Shown here one piece after another: positions 40,139 to 47,253 of a DNA stretch of 63,039 bases; within the stretch, counting starts at the first letter, position 1; each line of letters opens with the position of its first letter. A model generated the notes under the pieces. The model saw only the letters and a program-made list of their open reading frames with translations, was not told the origin of the DNA and searched no databases. The DNA comes from a virus, in the IMG/VR virus record IMGVR_UViG_3300046519_000446, positions 1 through 63,039 of that record; one strand, written 5' to 3'. A program made the translations under genes and the position numbers.

Positions 40139-40725
40139 GCAGCCTCCCTCCCCGACCATTCAGCGGCGATACGAGCGGCGTGGGCGCGGACACCATGGAG
40201 GACCGTGGTGTGGTCCCGCCCGCCTAAGAACCGACCGATCTGCGGAAGGCTCAGGTGATCCTGCTGCGCCATGAGGTACATGCAGTGCTGGCGGGGGACG
40301 CTGAAGACCCGCGACTGGTTCGGCCCGAGAATGTCGGCCGTCGATAGCCCGTACTCGAAGGCGATCTGATCGAGGATTTCCTGCTTGGAACGCCGCGCCC
40401 GCACCACGGGCACGGTTCCGCGCCAAAGCGAGAAAACGGTAGTTGGCTCAGGCTTGGCGAGCGTTCTCGCCTTAGTGTCGGGCACGCCGATGAAGTTGCG
40501 ATAGAGCATGGCGCCGCGCTTCACGTTGTCGGGGCAGCGGTTCATCCACCCCCCGATTGAACGCGAGGAGAAGTGCTTCAACAGTCGCGCGTAGGCCTCA
40601 CGCCTAGCGGCGGTGACGGTTGGCCCCTGGCCCTTGGCGGTCATGTCTTCCACCAGTAGTCCGTGACGCTCGGCAACCTGCGTAACGATGGCCCGCGCCC
40701 TCTCGGGCATGAGGGGGGCGGTCAT
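40135..40725 (-). CDS. Protein with tandem DnaA domain IV-like DNA-binding domains
   Basis: From ATG 40725 the product has 196 residues. The C-terminal half (114-190) reads like DnaA domain IV, with GRFLGGRDHTTVLHGVRA at 164-181 close to the DnaA signature GGRDHTTVLHAC. The N-terminal half (12-75) resembles a second, diverged copy (RAIVTQVAERHGLLVEDM; SSRSIGGWMNR). The AAA+ and oligomerisation domains of DnaA are absent, so it could bind DnaA boxes but not unwind DNA. It could act as a phage initiator partner or a competitor of host DnaA. Coupled to the methyltransferase upstream. Confidence 0.75.
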   Translation of the reverse strand: MTAPLMPERARAIVTQVAERHGLLVEDMTAKGQGPTVTAARREAYARLLKHFSSRSIGGWMNRCPDNVKRGAMLYRNFIGVPDTKARTLAKPEPTTVFSLWRGTVPVVRARRSKQEILDQIAFEYGLSTADILGPNQSRVFSVPRQHCMYLMAQQDHLSLPQIGRFLGGRDHTTVLHGVRAHAARIAAEWSGREAA

Positions 40726-42014
40726 GCGGCGACCTCGACAGTCCCAAACAGGCCCATGTCGCCGTTGATCCGCTTGCGCGCGATCTCGGCGTATTCGGGC
40801 GACAGTTCGATTAGGGTGCAGTCCAGACCCATGCGATCGGCGACCAGGGCAGTTGTCCCGGCCCCGCCGAACGGATCCAGCACCTTGCCGCCCTTCGGGC
40901 ATCCGGCCTGTAGGCAACGCCGTGCAAGCTCGGTCGGGAAGGTGGCGAAGTGGGCGCCCTTGAACGGCTCGATGGCGATTTCCCAGACCGTGAGCGGGGC
41001 GGGTTCGAAGTTGCGGAGATAGCGCCCCTCGCCACGTCCTAGGGCCATCAAGCCTGTGTGGTTCTTGCCTTCAGCGTGCGCCGGATCGATGTTCGGTGCG
41101 CGCCGTTCTGCGGATGGGATGGCGTTTCCAAGCGTGTGACGACCGTGCGTCGAGCGCCCGCGAATTTCCTTTGTTTTGCCCTTTTCGCGCCCCTCGCGAT
41201 GGAAGGAGCCGTGACCACCCGCGCCAGTATCCCAGCCGTCTGGCATCTTGACGCGCTTGTTGCCCGTCGTAGTGCGCGGCCCCGGTGAGCCGCCCACATA
41301 TGAGCCGCCCCGATAGCCGTTGGCATCCTCGTCGCTGGCGCGACCCTGGAGAACTTCGTTGGCGTCGTAGTAGGCACCGATCCGCGTCCAGCGTGCGCCG
41401 GTTCGGTCGGGGTCGGTGACGAGCGGACAGCGCTCGCTGAGGTCGGGCGCGAAAGAAAGCTCTCCGGTGTCCCGTGCGCGCCAGATGTCGGCGTCGGCCG
41501 ACTTGGTGAACATGAACACCTTCTCGTGGGCGATCGCCGGCCGCTGTGAGCCTGACGAGTCCGGCATCGAGTTGGACTTGCCCCAGATGCATTCGGCGCG
41601 GACGTACCAGCCGTCGTCACACAGGGCGATGGCGAGCCGGTTCGGGATCATGCACAGGTCTTTGGCCTTGATCAGGCCGCCGACCGTGGACATTGGCTTG
41701 TCGCGGAAGGCCCGGTCGTCCAGGCCTGTTGCCTTGCTGTCCGCTGCGCTGCGCCCGTTCGGAGCGCTGGCGTAACAGTCGCCATAGTTCATCCAGCACG
41801 TGCCGGTCGGCTTCAGGACACGGCGCAGTTCGCGGAAGACCTCGACCATCTTGGCGATGTGATCGGCGAGCGTCGGTTCAAGCCCGATCTGGCCTTCAAC
41901 GCCGTAATCGCGAAGGCCCCAATATGGCGGGCTGGTCACGATGGTGTCGAAGTGGTTGTCGGGCATCTCGGCCAAGCGGTCGAGAATGTCGCCGATGAGA
42001 ATTGAGACGCTCAT
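40722..42014 (-). CDS. DNA methyltransferase (TSPPYW type; N4-C or N6-A)
   Basis: The protein has 430 residues. The catalytic motif IV TSPPYWGLRDYG is at 28-39, and the SAM-binding motif LDPFGGAGTTALVAD is near the C-terminus, which is the beta-class order. A SPPY motif is usual in N4-cytosine enzymes but not decisive. A target-recognition region with many Arg/Gly lies between. No partner restriction enzyme is seen, so it is probably solitary and may protect phage DNA or alter host gene control. Confidence 0.85.
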   Translation of the reverse strand: MSVSILIGDILDRLAEMPDNHFDTIVTSPPYWGLRDYGVEGQIGLEPTLADHIAKMVEVFRELRRVLKPTGTCWMNYGDCYASAPNGRSAADSKATGLDDRAFRDKPMSTVGGLIKAKDLCMIPNRLAIALCDDGWYVRAECIWGKSNSMPDSSGSQRPAIAHEKVFMFTKSADADIWRARDTGELSFAPDLSERCPLVTDPDRTGARWTRIGAYYDANEVLQGRASDEDANGYRGGSYVGGSPGPRTTTGNKRVKMPDGWDTGAGGHGSFHREGREKGKTKEIRGRSTHGRHTLGNAIPSAERRAPNIDPAHAEGKNHTGLMALGRGEGRYLRNFEPAPLTVWEIAIEPFKGAHFATFPTELARRCLQAGCPKGGKVLDPFGGAGTTALVADRMGLDCTLIELSPEYAEIARKRINGDMGLFGTVEVAA

Positions 42015-42367
42015 GCCCCCTCCCCGTCATTAGCCGGGGTGAAAAAGCGCTCGGCGGACTCACGGGAGATGGCTAGCCGAGAATGGCCGGGCGACGGAAG
42101 ATGGCCGCATAGCTGGCCGGCCTTCTTGCCGATCCAGGCGGCGGTGCACGGGCCATCCGTGTGCGCCGCGTGGACGTCCAGGGCGGCGTCAGCCAGGGCC
42201 AGGGCGGTCTTGGTGGCGCGGGCGGGTGTCAGGCCGCCCAGGAGGCCGCTGAGCGTGCTGGTGACGGCCTGGGCCATCAGTGCATCAGCCTCGGCTTCAC
42301 GGGCCTTCTCCGCATCCCGATCCATGCGTCCGTCAGCGGCTCGGATTGCTTGGGCGCCGCGGTTCAT
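42011..42367 (-). CDS. Hypothetical protein
   Basis: The protein has 118 residues. An Ala-rich helical region (EADALMAQAVTSTLSGLL) precedes CTAAWIGKKAGQLCGHLPSPGHSRL. Coupled by four-base overlaps on both sides to the methyltransferase and the DnaA-like gene. Unknown. Confidence 0.5.
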   Translation of the reverse strand: MNRGAQAIRAADGRMDRDAEKAREAEADALMAQAVTSTLSGLLGGLTPARATKTALALADAALDVHAAHTDGPCTAAWIGKKAGQLCGHLPSPGHSRLAISRESAERFFTPANDGEGA

Positions 42368-42780
42368 GAGCGTACCCGCGATTGCTCAGCGAGAAGATAG
42401 TCCCACGTCATCAGGCCGGATCGGACGCTGGACTGGTGACGCCGACACCAGCGGGCGATCGCGCTAGGGGTGGGCGGCTTGCCCTGCCATGTCGTCAGGT
42501 CCCGGATGTTCGCGTAGACTTCCTGGCGACAGGCCACGACATGCAGGGCATTGGTCTTGCCGAGCCAAGCCTCTCGCGACACGCCATGCTTCGCCAGAGT
42601 CGCTGCGATCACTTTCTCGATGCGCTCCGGCACCCGATGAGGCGCCGGGCTCTTGATGAAGGTGTGGCCCGTCGGGCGGACGCAGCGTGGGTTAGCGGCC
42701 TCGAACTCGACGAATTGCGCCAGCACCGAAGCGGTAATGGCCGGACCAGCCATCTTGAAATTGTCACCCCGGCGGATCAT
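42364..42780 (-). CDS. Second DnaA domain IV-like helix-turn-helix protein
   Basis: From ATG 42780 (ATGA overlap with the GcrA gene stop) the product has 138 residues. RIEKVIAATLAKHGVSREAWLG, then VVACRQEVYANIRDLT and SAIARWCRRHQSSVRSG follow the helix order of DnaA domain IV, though the DHTTV signature is not kept. It may be a diverged DNA-binding regulator. The assignment is weaker than for 40135-40725. Confidence 0.5.
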   Translation of the reverse strand: MIRRGDNFKMAGPAITASVLAQFVEFEAANPRCVRPTGHTFIKSPAPHRVPERIEKVIAATLAKHGVSREAWLGKTNALHVVACRQEVYANIRDLTTWQGKPPTPSAIARWCRRHQSSVRSGLMTWDYLLAEQSRVRS

Positions 42781-43460
42781 CGGGCCACGCCCCACGCGTT
42801 CGCGTTCCTCGGACCCTGCTTCAAGCCCATGGCCCGGGCGCGGATAATGCGAGCCTCACGGTGAGCTTCATCGGCCGCGATCTGGGCCGGCGTTCGGGTG
42901 CGCTGATAGGCTCGGCGTTTGTGGTCCGGACAGTAGGTGTCCAGCGGATCCGGTGTGGCGTTGCAGCAGAACAGCATCTCGCCGTTCTCCGCCGTGCGCT
43001 CCAAGGGCCAGCGGCAGCCGCAAAAGCCGGGGTCCATCATCACCTTGGGCGCCAAGGCATAGACGTCGGGGTGGACGCGGGTGTTCAGCACGATCACATT
43101 GCCCTCCTTCGGCTTTCCGGATTTCTGTTGGCGCTCCTCGTCGGCGGCGCGCTGCATGGCGAGACGGGCGGCGGCCCTTTCGGCGATCTTCTGTTGACGC
43201 TCGGCCTCGGCGCGCTTCTGGGCCGCGCAGCGCTTGTTCTGGCCAGCGATGGCGGCGGCCTTGAACTCCTCGCTACGGGTCATCCCCATGCGCATCCGCT
43301 TGCCTATGACGGCGTTGCGGGTCAGCGAGACCTTGAAGTGGCGGGCCAGGGCGTCGGCGATCACGCGCGAACTGTCGCCCCGCCCATGAAGCTTTCGCAG
43401 CATGGCGATGGCCTCGTCTGACCAGTGGAAGAACCTGTCGGAGGGGATGTGGGCGATCAT
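42777..43460 (-). CDS. gcrA: GcrA-family cell-cycle regulator homologue
   Basis: From ATG 43460 the product has 227 residues. Residues 12-60 match the GcrA N-terminal HTH (WSDEAIAMLRKLHGRG, then SLTRNAVIGKRMRMGM; host GcrA has VTRNAVIGKVHRLGL). Residues 146-187 match the GcrA C-terminal region: CGCRWPLE, LFCCNA, YCPDHKRRAYQ. The insert between is a coiled, Lys/Gln-rich helix longer than in the host protein. GcrA binds sigma70 and activates promoters with GANTC sites in Caulobacter. A full-length phage homologue could redirect that regulon. Confidence 0.85.
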   Translation of the reverse strand: MIAHIPSDRFFHWSDEAIAMLRKLHGRGDSSRVIADALARHFKVSLTRNAVIGKRMRMGMTRSEEFKAAAIAGQNKRCAAQKRAEAERQQKIAERAAARLAMQRAADEERQQKSGKPKEGNVIVLNTRVHPDVYALAPKVMMDPGFCGCRWPLERTAENGEMLFCCNATPDPLDTYCPDHKRRAYQRTRTPAQIAADEAHREARIIRARAMGLKQGPRNANAWGVAR

Positions 43461-44035
43461 GCGGAGGCCTTTCCGTGACGTTCTGAAAATCCATACTGAC
43501 GGTTCGCCGCGTCTCTTGCGGCGGCAGCGGCATCGAGGTTGTCGAAGTGCCCCAGGTGCTTGGTTTGGCCATTGATCATGATGCCAGCCCGCCACTTTCG
43601 CTTCTGCCTGCTGAAGCTCACGCCGGTTACACCGCTGGTGTTGTCCGACCTCTGCCTCTGGTTCCTGGCGTTTTTGGCATCCGAAGCCTCTTGGAGATTT
43701 TCGATGCGATTGTCGGTGCGAGCGCCATTACGGTGGTCAATGAGGGCGCTAGGCCACCTACCGTGCACCAACAGCCAGATCACACGATGCGCCTGGAACA
43801 GGCGGCCAAAGAGCGAACCATGGCGGTATCCATCGCCTTTGGTGGCCGTGAAGGCTTCTCTGCCAGCGTTCCGCGTGTTCCACGTTCGATGGTAGCGGTC
43901 TGAACCACACAATTCGCGCGGCCGCTCTCGCCAGAAAAGGCGGCCGGTATCGGGCTCATAGCGGAGGAGTTGCCGGACCACTTCGGCCGTCAAGGTCTCG
44001 GCGGCCGCTTCGCGTTCATGACGGGAGAGCATCAT
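43457..44035 (-). CDS. HNH endonuclease with C-terminal AP2-like DNA-binding domain
   Basis: The protein has 192 residues. HRVIWLLVHGRWPSALIDHRNG and DNRIENLQEAS make the HNH core (His-Asn-His), and GVTGVSFSRQKRKWRAGI with GHFDNLDAAAAARDAAN is the AP2 domain typical of phage homing nucleases. It lies between rusA and the GcrA homologue and may be a selfish insert, although it is neatly coupled to both neighbours. Confidence 0.85.
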   Translation of the reverse strand: MMLSRHEREAAAETLTAEVVRQLLRYEPDTGRLFWRERPRELCGSDRYHRTWNTRNAGREAFTATKGDGYRHGSLFGRLFQAHRVIWLLVHGRWPSALIDHRNGARTDNRIENLQEASDAKNARNQRQRSDNTSGVTGVSFSRQKRKWRAGIMINGQTKHLGHFDNLDAAAAARDAANRQYGFSERHGKASA

Positions 44036-44421
44036 TCTTCCTCGTGCGCCGGAGTGACGGTCACACGGACCATCGGGTGGGTGGGAAAAACGGGAGCGGT
44101 GAAGGGGCTCGACCAGTCGACGGTCATGCCCTCGTTCAGGCTGTCGTCGGTGATGACGCGCATGGCGGTGAGAAGGTCAGCTACCGCCTTGATGCGGTTG
44201 TCGAGATCCACACGACGGCCGGCGTTGATACGGTCGAAGGTTAGGGCCAGCTTGAAGTGGCCAAGGATCTTCCCGCGAGCGGCCGGCGGGACTTGCCATC
44301 CCGCCTCGCTTAGCCATGCGCGATAGACCTTGGTCTTGACGCGCTTGGTTCCGTTCAGCGTTGGGATCGTGCTGAACAGCGCATTGGTCGAAGGTGGGGC
44401 GGGTAGGCTGAACGCGATCAT
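44032..44421 (-). CDS. rusA: RusA-family Holliday junction resolvase
   Basis: The protein has 129 residues. PPSTNALF, VDLDNRIKAVADLLTAMRVITDDSLN (in parts) are the RusA hallmark with the catalytic Asp pair (VDLDN; DD). RusA resolves recombination intermediates and branched DNA before packaging. Length and motif order match the family. Confidence 0.85.
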   Translation of the reverse strand: MIAFSLPAPPSTNALFSTIPTLNGTKRVKTKVYRAWLSEAGWQVPPAARGKILGHFKLALTFDRINAGRRVDLDNRIKAVADLLTAMRVITDDSLNEGMTVDWSSPFTAPVFPTHPMVRVTVTPAHEEE

Positions 44422-44585
44422 TGCGCCCTCACCTTCCGCCGGCCGGTCAGGTGCCCGACCTCGGCAAAGAGCTTGGCGTGGATGTTCGCGCTGATCTGGG
44501 CGAGGGTACGCGCGTAGATCGTCGTATCCTTCGCGGCGGCTCTGGCGACGAGCTGCTGGTCTGTGGGTTCGGGGCGCGGGATCAT
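44418..44585 (-). CDS. Small helical protein (55 aa)
   Basis: The product MIPRPEPTDQQLVARAAAKD and an Arg/Leu-rich helix (TIYARTLAQISANIHAKLF) ends basic. The start overlaps the stop of 44582-44872 and its own stop overlaps rusA, so it is likely translated as part of the array. Unknown function. Confidence 0.55.
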   Translation of the reverse strand: MIPRPEPTDQQLVARAAAKDTTIYARTLAQISANIHAKLFAEVGHLTGRRKVRAQ

Positions 44586-44872
44586 GCCGTCACCCGCTTG
44601 CGGTCAGGGACCTTCAGAAGGTCGGTGAAAGCGTCGGCCTTGGGGCGGTAGATCGGACGGAAGTCGCAGAAGCACCAGCCGTAGCCACCCGCAAGGGTTT
44701 GGCCCTCGATATCCAAGCTGTCGCCGTCGTCGCCACAGTCCGGACAAGCGCCGTGCTCCCCGACGCACACACGCGCCACGACGTAGACAGCCCCCCGGGA
44801 AATGCTGGCGCCCAGCCCGGAGTAGTCCCTGACGGCCTCCACGAAGTCGCCCGGCCCGATATCGGCGCTCAT
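44582..44872 (-). CDS. Hypothetical Cys-containing protein
   Basis: The protein has 96 residues. GEHGACPDCGDDGDS provides a CxxC pair and WCFCDFRP a second, so a small zinc-binding or SH3-like fold is possible (GDFVEAVRDYSGLG, GAVYVVARV). Similar proteins occur in alphaproteobacterial phages. Unknown. Confidence 0.55.
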   Translation of the reverse strand: MSADIGPGDFVEAVRDYSGLGASISRGAVYVVARVCVGEHGACPDCGDDGDSLDIEGQTLAGGYGWCFCDFRPIYRPKADAFTDLLKVPDRKRVTA

Positions 44873-45063
44873 GACGTCCTCCGATCACGCCAGTTAAGGA
44901 AGGAGAGGACGACCCAGACCAAGGCGGCGAGCGGCCACACAAGACCGTTCCAGATGATCTCCACTCCGCTGAACTTGTGGTCGGTCGCGCCGTGATTGCT
45001 GGCGATGCAGATCACCCAGGTGCACACGGCGCCAATCAGCCAGACGACGCCGGCGGCGGTCAT
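44869..45063 (-). CDS. Two-span small membrane protein
   Basis: From ATG 45063 the product has 64 residues, with spans near residues 4-22 (AGVVWLIGAVCTWVICIA) and 38-56 (WNGLVWPLAALVWVVLSFL). The frame continues upstream as unlikely sequence, so the shorter form is chosen. It overlaps its neighbours by four bases on each side. Confidence 0.55.
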   Translation of the reverse strand: MTAAGVVWLIGAVCTWVICIASNHGATDHKFSGVEIIWNGLVWPLAALVWVVLSFLNWRDRRTS

Positions 45064-45332
45064 TGCCCTGCTCCACGATAGAGCGATGCCATGACCCAGA
45101 AGAGGCTTCCCCAGGTCATGACGGACCAGACGATGACCGCCAGCCAGATCTTGCCGCGCTGGCTGAGCGTCATGTTTCCGGGGCGTCTGGTCGCGCCGGA
45201 ACAGGACCTGCACCCAGTGCGTTCGGTGATTGGGTGGGTTCCGCCTAAAGCGGGAAGCTTGACCGAAAAATGGGGAGTGGCGCCGCCGTCTTTGGAGGGC
45301 GCAGACGCGGCCGGAGGGAGAGCGGCGCGCAT
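45060..45332 (-). CDS. Small membrane protein, start uncertain
   Basis: The frame is open from ATG 45332 (90 residues), but the clearly protein-like part starts at ATG 45173: MTLSQRGKIW, then a membrane helix (LAVIVWSVMTWGSLFWVMASL). The upstream extension has an unusual composition (CRSCSGATRRPG) and may be noncoding. Coupled to the membrane gene at 44869. Confidence 0.5.
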   Translation of the reverse strand: MRAALPPAASAPSKDGGATPHFSVKLPALGGTHPITERTGCRSCSGATRRPGNMTLSQRGKIWLAVIVWSVMTWGSLFWVMASLYRGAGQ

Positions 45333-45335
45333 GGC

Positions 45336-45839
45336 CTAGGCTCCGACCTGGCGCGCCGCGCGTACGCGAGCCCAGTACTCCTGAGCTACCTTCGTCATCC
45401 ATGCGGACCGACGCTCACGCTCAGCCTGGGTGAGCACCATCGGCCGCGCCACCCGCCCTGCTGGACGCCCGCGAGGAGGCGCCGTTCCGCCCAGACGGGT
45501 CGCGATCTCTTGCGCTCGCTGCAGAATGTGCGGCTGCGTCTTCCAGCGGCAGATCGTAAAAATCGTGACGGAGTAGCGGGCGCTGACAGTGCTGAGTGAA
45601 TACCCGCACAGATTCAGAGCGACCGCTTCAATCTTCGTCGCATCGGACGCGCCTCGCCGCCGGCCGCGGGGTCCCGTCGGCGGTTTGCCGAGGAGCTTAA
45701 CGCCGTTGCGACGAGCCGCGCCGATCACCGCGTTTCGGGTCACCCCAAAGTGCTGTGCGATCACGCGCGCTGACCGACCTTCGCCTGACAGCTTTCGCAG
45801 CAAGTCCACGCGGTGCGGATACCAGTGGAAATCGGCCAT
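45336..45839 (-). CDS. Second GcrA-like HTH protein (no GcrA C-terminal domain)
   Basis: The protein has 167 residues. The first 48 residues (FHWYPHRVDLLRKLSGEGRS, then FGVTRNAVIGAARRNGVKLLG) match the GcrA/HTH_GcrA-type N-terminal DNA-binding domain. The C-terminal two thirds are unrelated to GcrA: they lack the CRWP and YC-H motifs and are helical, Arg-rich, with another HTH-like stretch (GYSLSTVSARYSVTIFTICRW). It may bind DNA without the sigma70-interaction surface. Confidence 0.75.
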   Translation of the reverse strand: MADFHWYPHRVDLLRKLSGEGRSARVIAQHFGVTRNAVIGAARRNGVKLLGKPPTGPRGRRRGASDATKIEAVALNLCGYSLSTVSARYSVTIFTICRWKTQPHILQRAQEIATRLGGTAPPRGRPAGRVARPMVLTQAERERRSAWMTKVAQEYWARVRAARQVGA

Positions 45840-45885
45840 GTTTGGCCCCCTATGATGCTCCGGTCATCGCCCCGGGGCTTGGCGT

Positions 45886-46065
45886 CTAGTGCTTGTCGAG
45901 GTCAGTGAGCCGGGCCATCGCCCACTCGCGCATGCCCTGGCCAACAGGACCCAAGGCGCTAAGCCCCCGGCCGATCAAAGCCACGACGCTCAGCCCGAAG
46001 ACCGCGCATAGCCTCCTCTGCTCGGCGAAGACTTGCTTCCCGGGCCTCCCATTGCTCCCGCTCAT
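45886..46065 (-). CDS. Small membrane protein (59 aa) overlapping the 45959 gene
   Basis: From ATG 46065, with GAGAGGG upstream, the product has 59 residues: a basic soluble start (MSGSNGRPGKQVFAEQRR), a membrane helix (LCAVFGLSVVALIGRGLSAL) and a charged end. It overlaps the 3' third of the 45959-46384 gene by 107 bases in another frame and then extends 73 bases beyond it. Confidence 0.5.
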   Translation of the reverse strand: MSGSNGRPGKQVFAEQRRLCAVFGLSVVALIGRGLSALGPVGQGMREWAMARLTDLDKH

Positions 46066-46384
46066 ATCGAGCCCTCTCGGCTTCTTGCGTGATGAAGGAT
46101 TCCAGCGGTTGGCCCAGCAGGATCGCGTCCACCGCCAAGGCCACAGACCAGCCGCCGCGCTTGTGCAGCTTGATCTTGTCGATGGTCGGTTGACTGGCCT
46201 GGCCGTAGCAGAGGCCCTTAGCCTCCCCCTCCGTCAGGTCCCACTCGGCTTGAACCGCCGCGACGCGGTTTACTTTCCAGCGCCGCGCCACGTAGGACGC
46301 CCAGGCCGCCTTGGATGATGTCGCGACAGATCCGGATGATCTTGCGACGGATTTGGATGAGATTTGCACCGCTACACTCGCCAT
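45959..46384 (-). CDS. Hypothetical regulator-like protein
   Basis: The protein has 141 residues. A Ser-rich start is followed by RRWKVNRVAAVQAEWDLTEGEAKGLCYGQASQPTIDKI (in parts), a pattern I associate with a conserved alphaproteobacterial phage protein with a HTH-like fold, and a long charged coiled coil (ERARYEREQWEAREASLRR). It is the first gene of the minus-strand block; a divergent gene starts 51 bases away at 46435. Confidence 0.55.
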   Translation of the reverse strand: MASVAVQISSKSVARSSGSVATSSKAAWASYVARRWKVNRVAAVQAEWDLTEGEAKGLCYGQASQPTIDKIKLHKRGGWSVALAVDAILLGQPLESFITQEAERARYEREQWEAREASLRRAEEAMRGLRAERRGFDRPGA

Positions 46385-46434
46385 GTTGCACCTCGTGGAT
46401 GCGGCGTTGGGTCGCGGTGAAAGGGGTTGTCGGA

Positions 46435-46623
46435 ATGCTTGATCAGGTCGCTGCGGACCCGGAGTTTCTCCAGGCGTTTGAGTACCTGATGACGGGGTGG
46501 AAGAAAGAGATCGAAGCCGCTGACGACCCTGGCAACGCTCGCCAGTTGTTGGTCGTGGCGAAGTGCCAGCACGCCCTTGGAATGGGCGCGCTGCTTAACG
46601 GGCTGGACGAGCCCGTCGAATGA
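46435..46623 (+). CDS. Hypothetical protein
   Basis: From ATG 46435, with AAAGGGG upstream, the product has 62 residues, helical and acidic (MLDQVAADPEFLQAFEYLM; KKEIEAADDPGNARQLL). Earlier in-frame starts overlap the divergent gene and are not preferred. Unknown. Confidence 0.55.
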   Translation: MLDQVAADPEFLQAFEYLMTGWKKEIEAADDPGNARQLLVVAKCQHALGMGALLNGLDEPVE

Positions 46624-46678
46624 CGATGACGAATGCGAGATCAGGCGGGAGGCGTTGGCGCGCTTCCCGTCCTTCGCC

Positions 46679-46894
46679 ATGCGCGAAGGGTTGGGGCCAG
46701 CAAGACGGTTCCGCCGCTTACTGGCCCCGGCACGCTTGGACCCGGCCAGGGAGTGCGCCAGGTTTGTCGCGCGTGCGTTCGAATATGGGTGGGCCGCAGG
46801 CTCAACGGTGGGCGACAGCCTGCGGCCCGTGGTGCGCGCCGGCCATTCACTCCGGCGACGCACCGCCACGTTCAGGCCGGAGGGGCGGGCCTGA
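46679..46894 (+). CDS. Possible small Arg-rich protein
   Basis: From ATG 46679 the product has 71 residues, Arg/Ala-rich, with LDPARECARFVARAFEYGWA as a possible helix. Other start codons are possible. No clear ribosome-binding site; the reading frame is longer than expected by chance but support is weak. Confidence 0.35.
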   Translation: MREGLGPARRFRRLLAPARLDPARECARFVARAFEYGWAAGSTVGDSLRPVVRAGHSLRRRTATFRPEGRA

Positions 46895-46956
46895 GACGTG
46901 GACGACTGAATTTGGTTTGAGCCCCCGATTTGCATCAGGCAGCCCGGAGAACTTGA

Positions 46957-47253
46957 ATGGCTGAGCCCGAAGAGCCCAACGGCAAGGTGAAAACCAGCGT
47001 CGAGCTGGAGTTGCTCGTCGCCGTCATCATGGCCCTGGCCAGGGTGTCGAAGCCCAAGCGGCGCATCGCCTTCCTGCGGGCGATAGACGGGGTGTTCAGG
47101 GGGTATGAGGCCGGAGCATCGGTGCGCCGGATGCGACGCCCCAGGGACGACGCCGCCCTGCTATCCTGCCGACGCGCCGCGCACCGATATTTCCAACAGC
47201 ACCTGCCGTTGTTCCTCGGTGGGGCCAAAGCCTCGCTGGTTGAGCCCGAATGA
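46957..47253 (+). CDS. Hypothetical protein
   Basis: The protein has 98 residues. It has a hydrophobic helix (VELELLVAVIMALARVS) and a basic, Arg-rich remainder (KPKRRIAFLRAIDGVFRGYE). Unknown. One of several plus-strand genes converging on the Cro-like gene. Confidence 0.5.
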   Translation: MAEPEEPNGKVKTSVELELLVAVIMALARVSKPKRRIAFLRAIDGVFRGYEAGASVRRMRRPRDDAALLSCRRAAHRYFQQHLPLFLGGAKASLVEPE

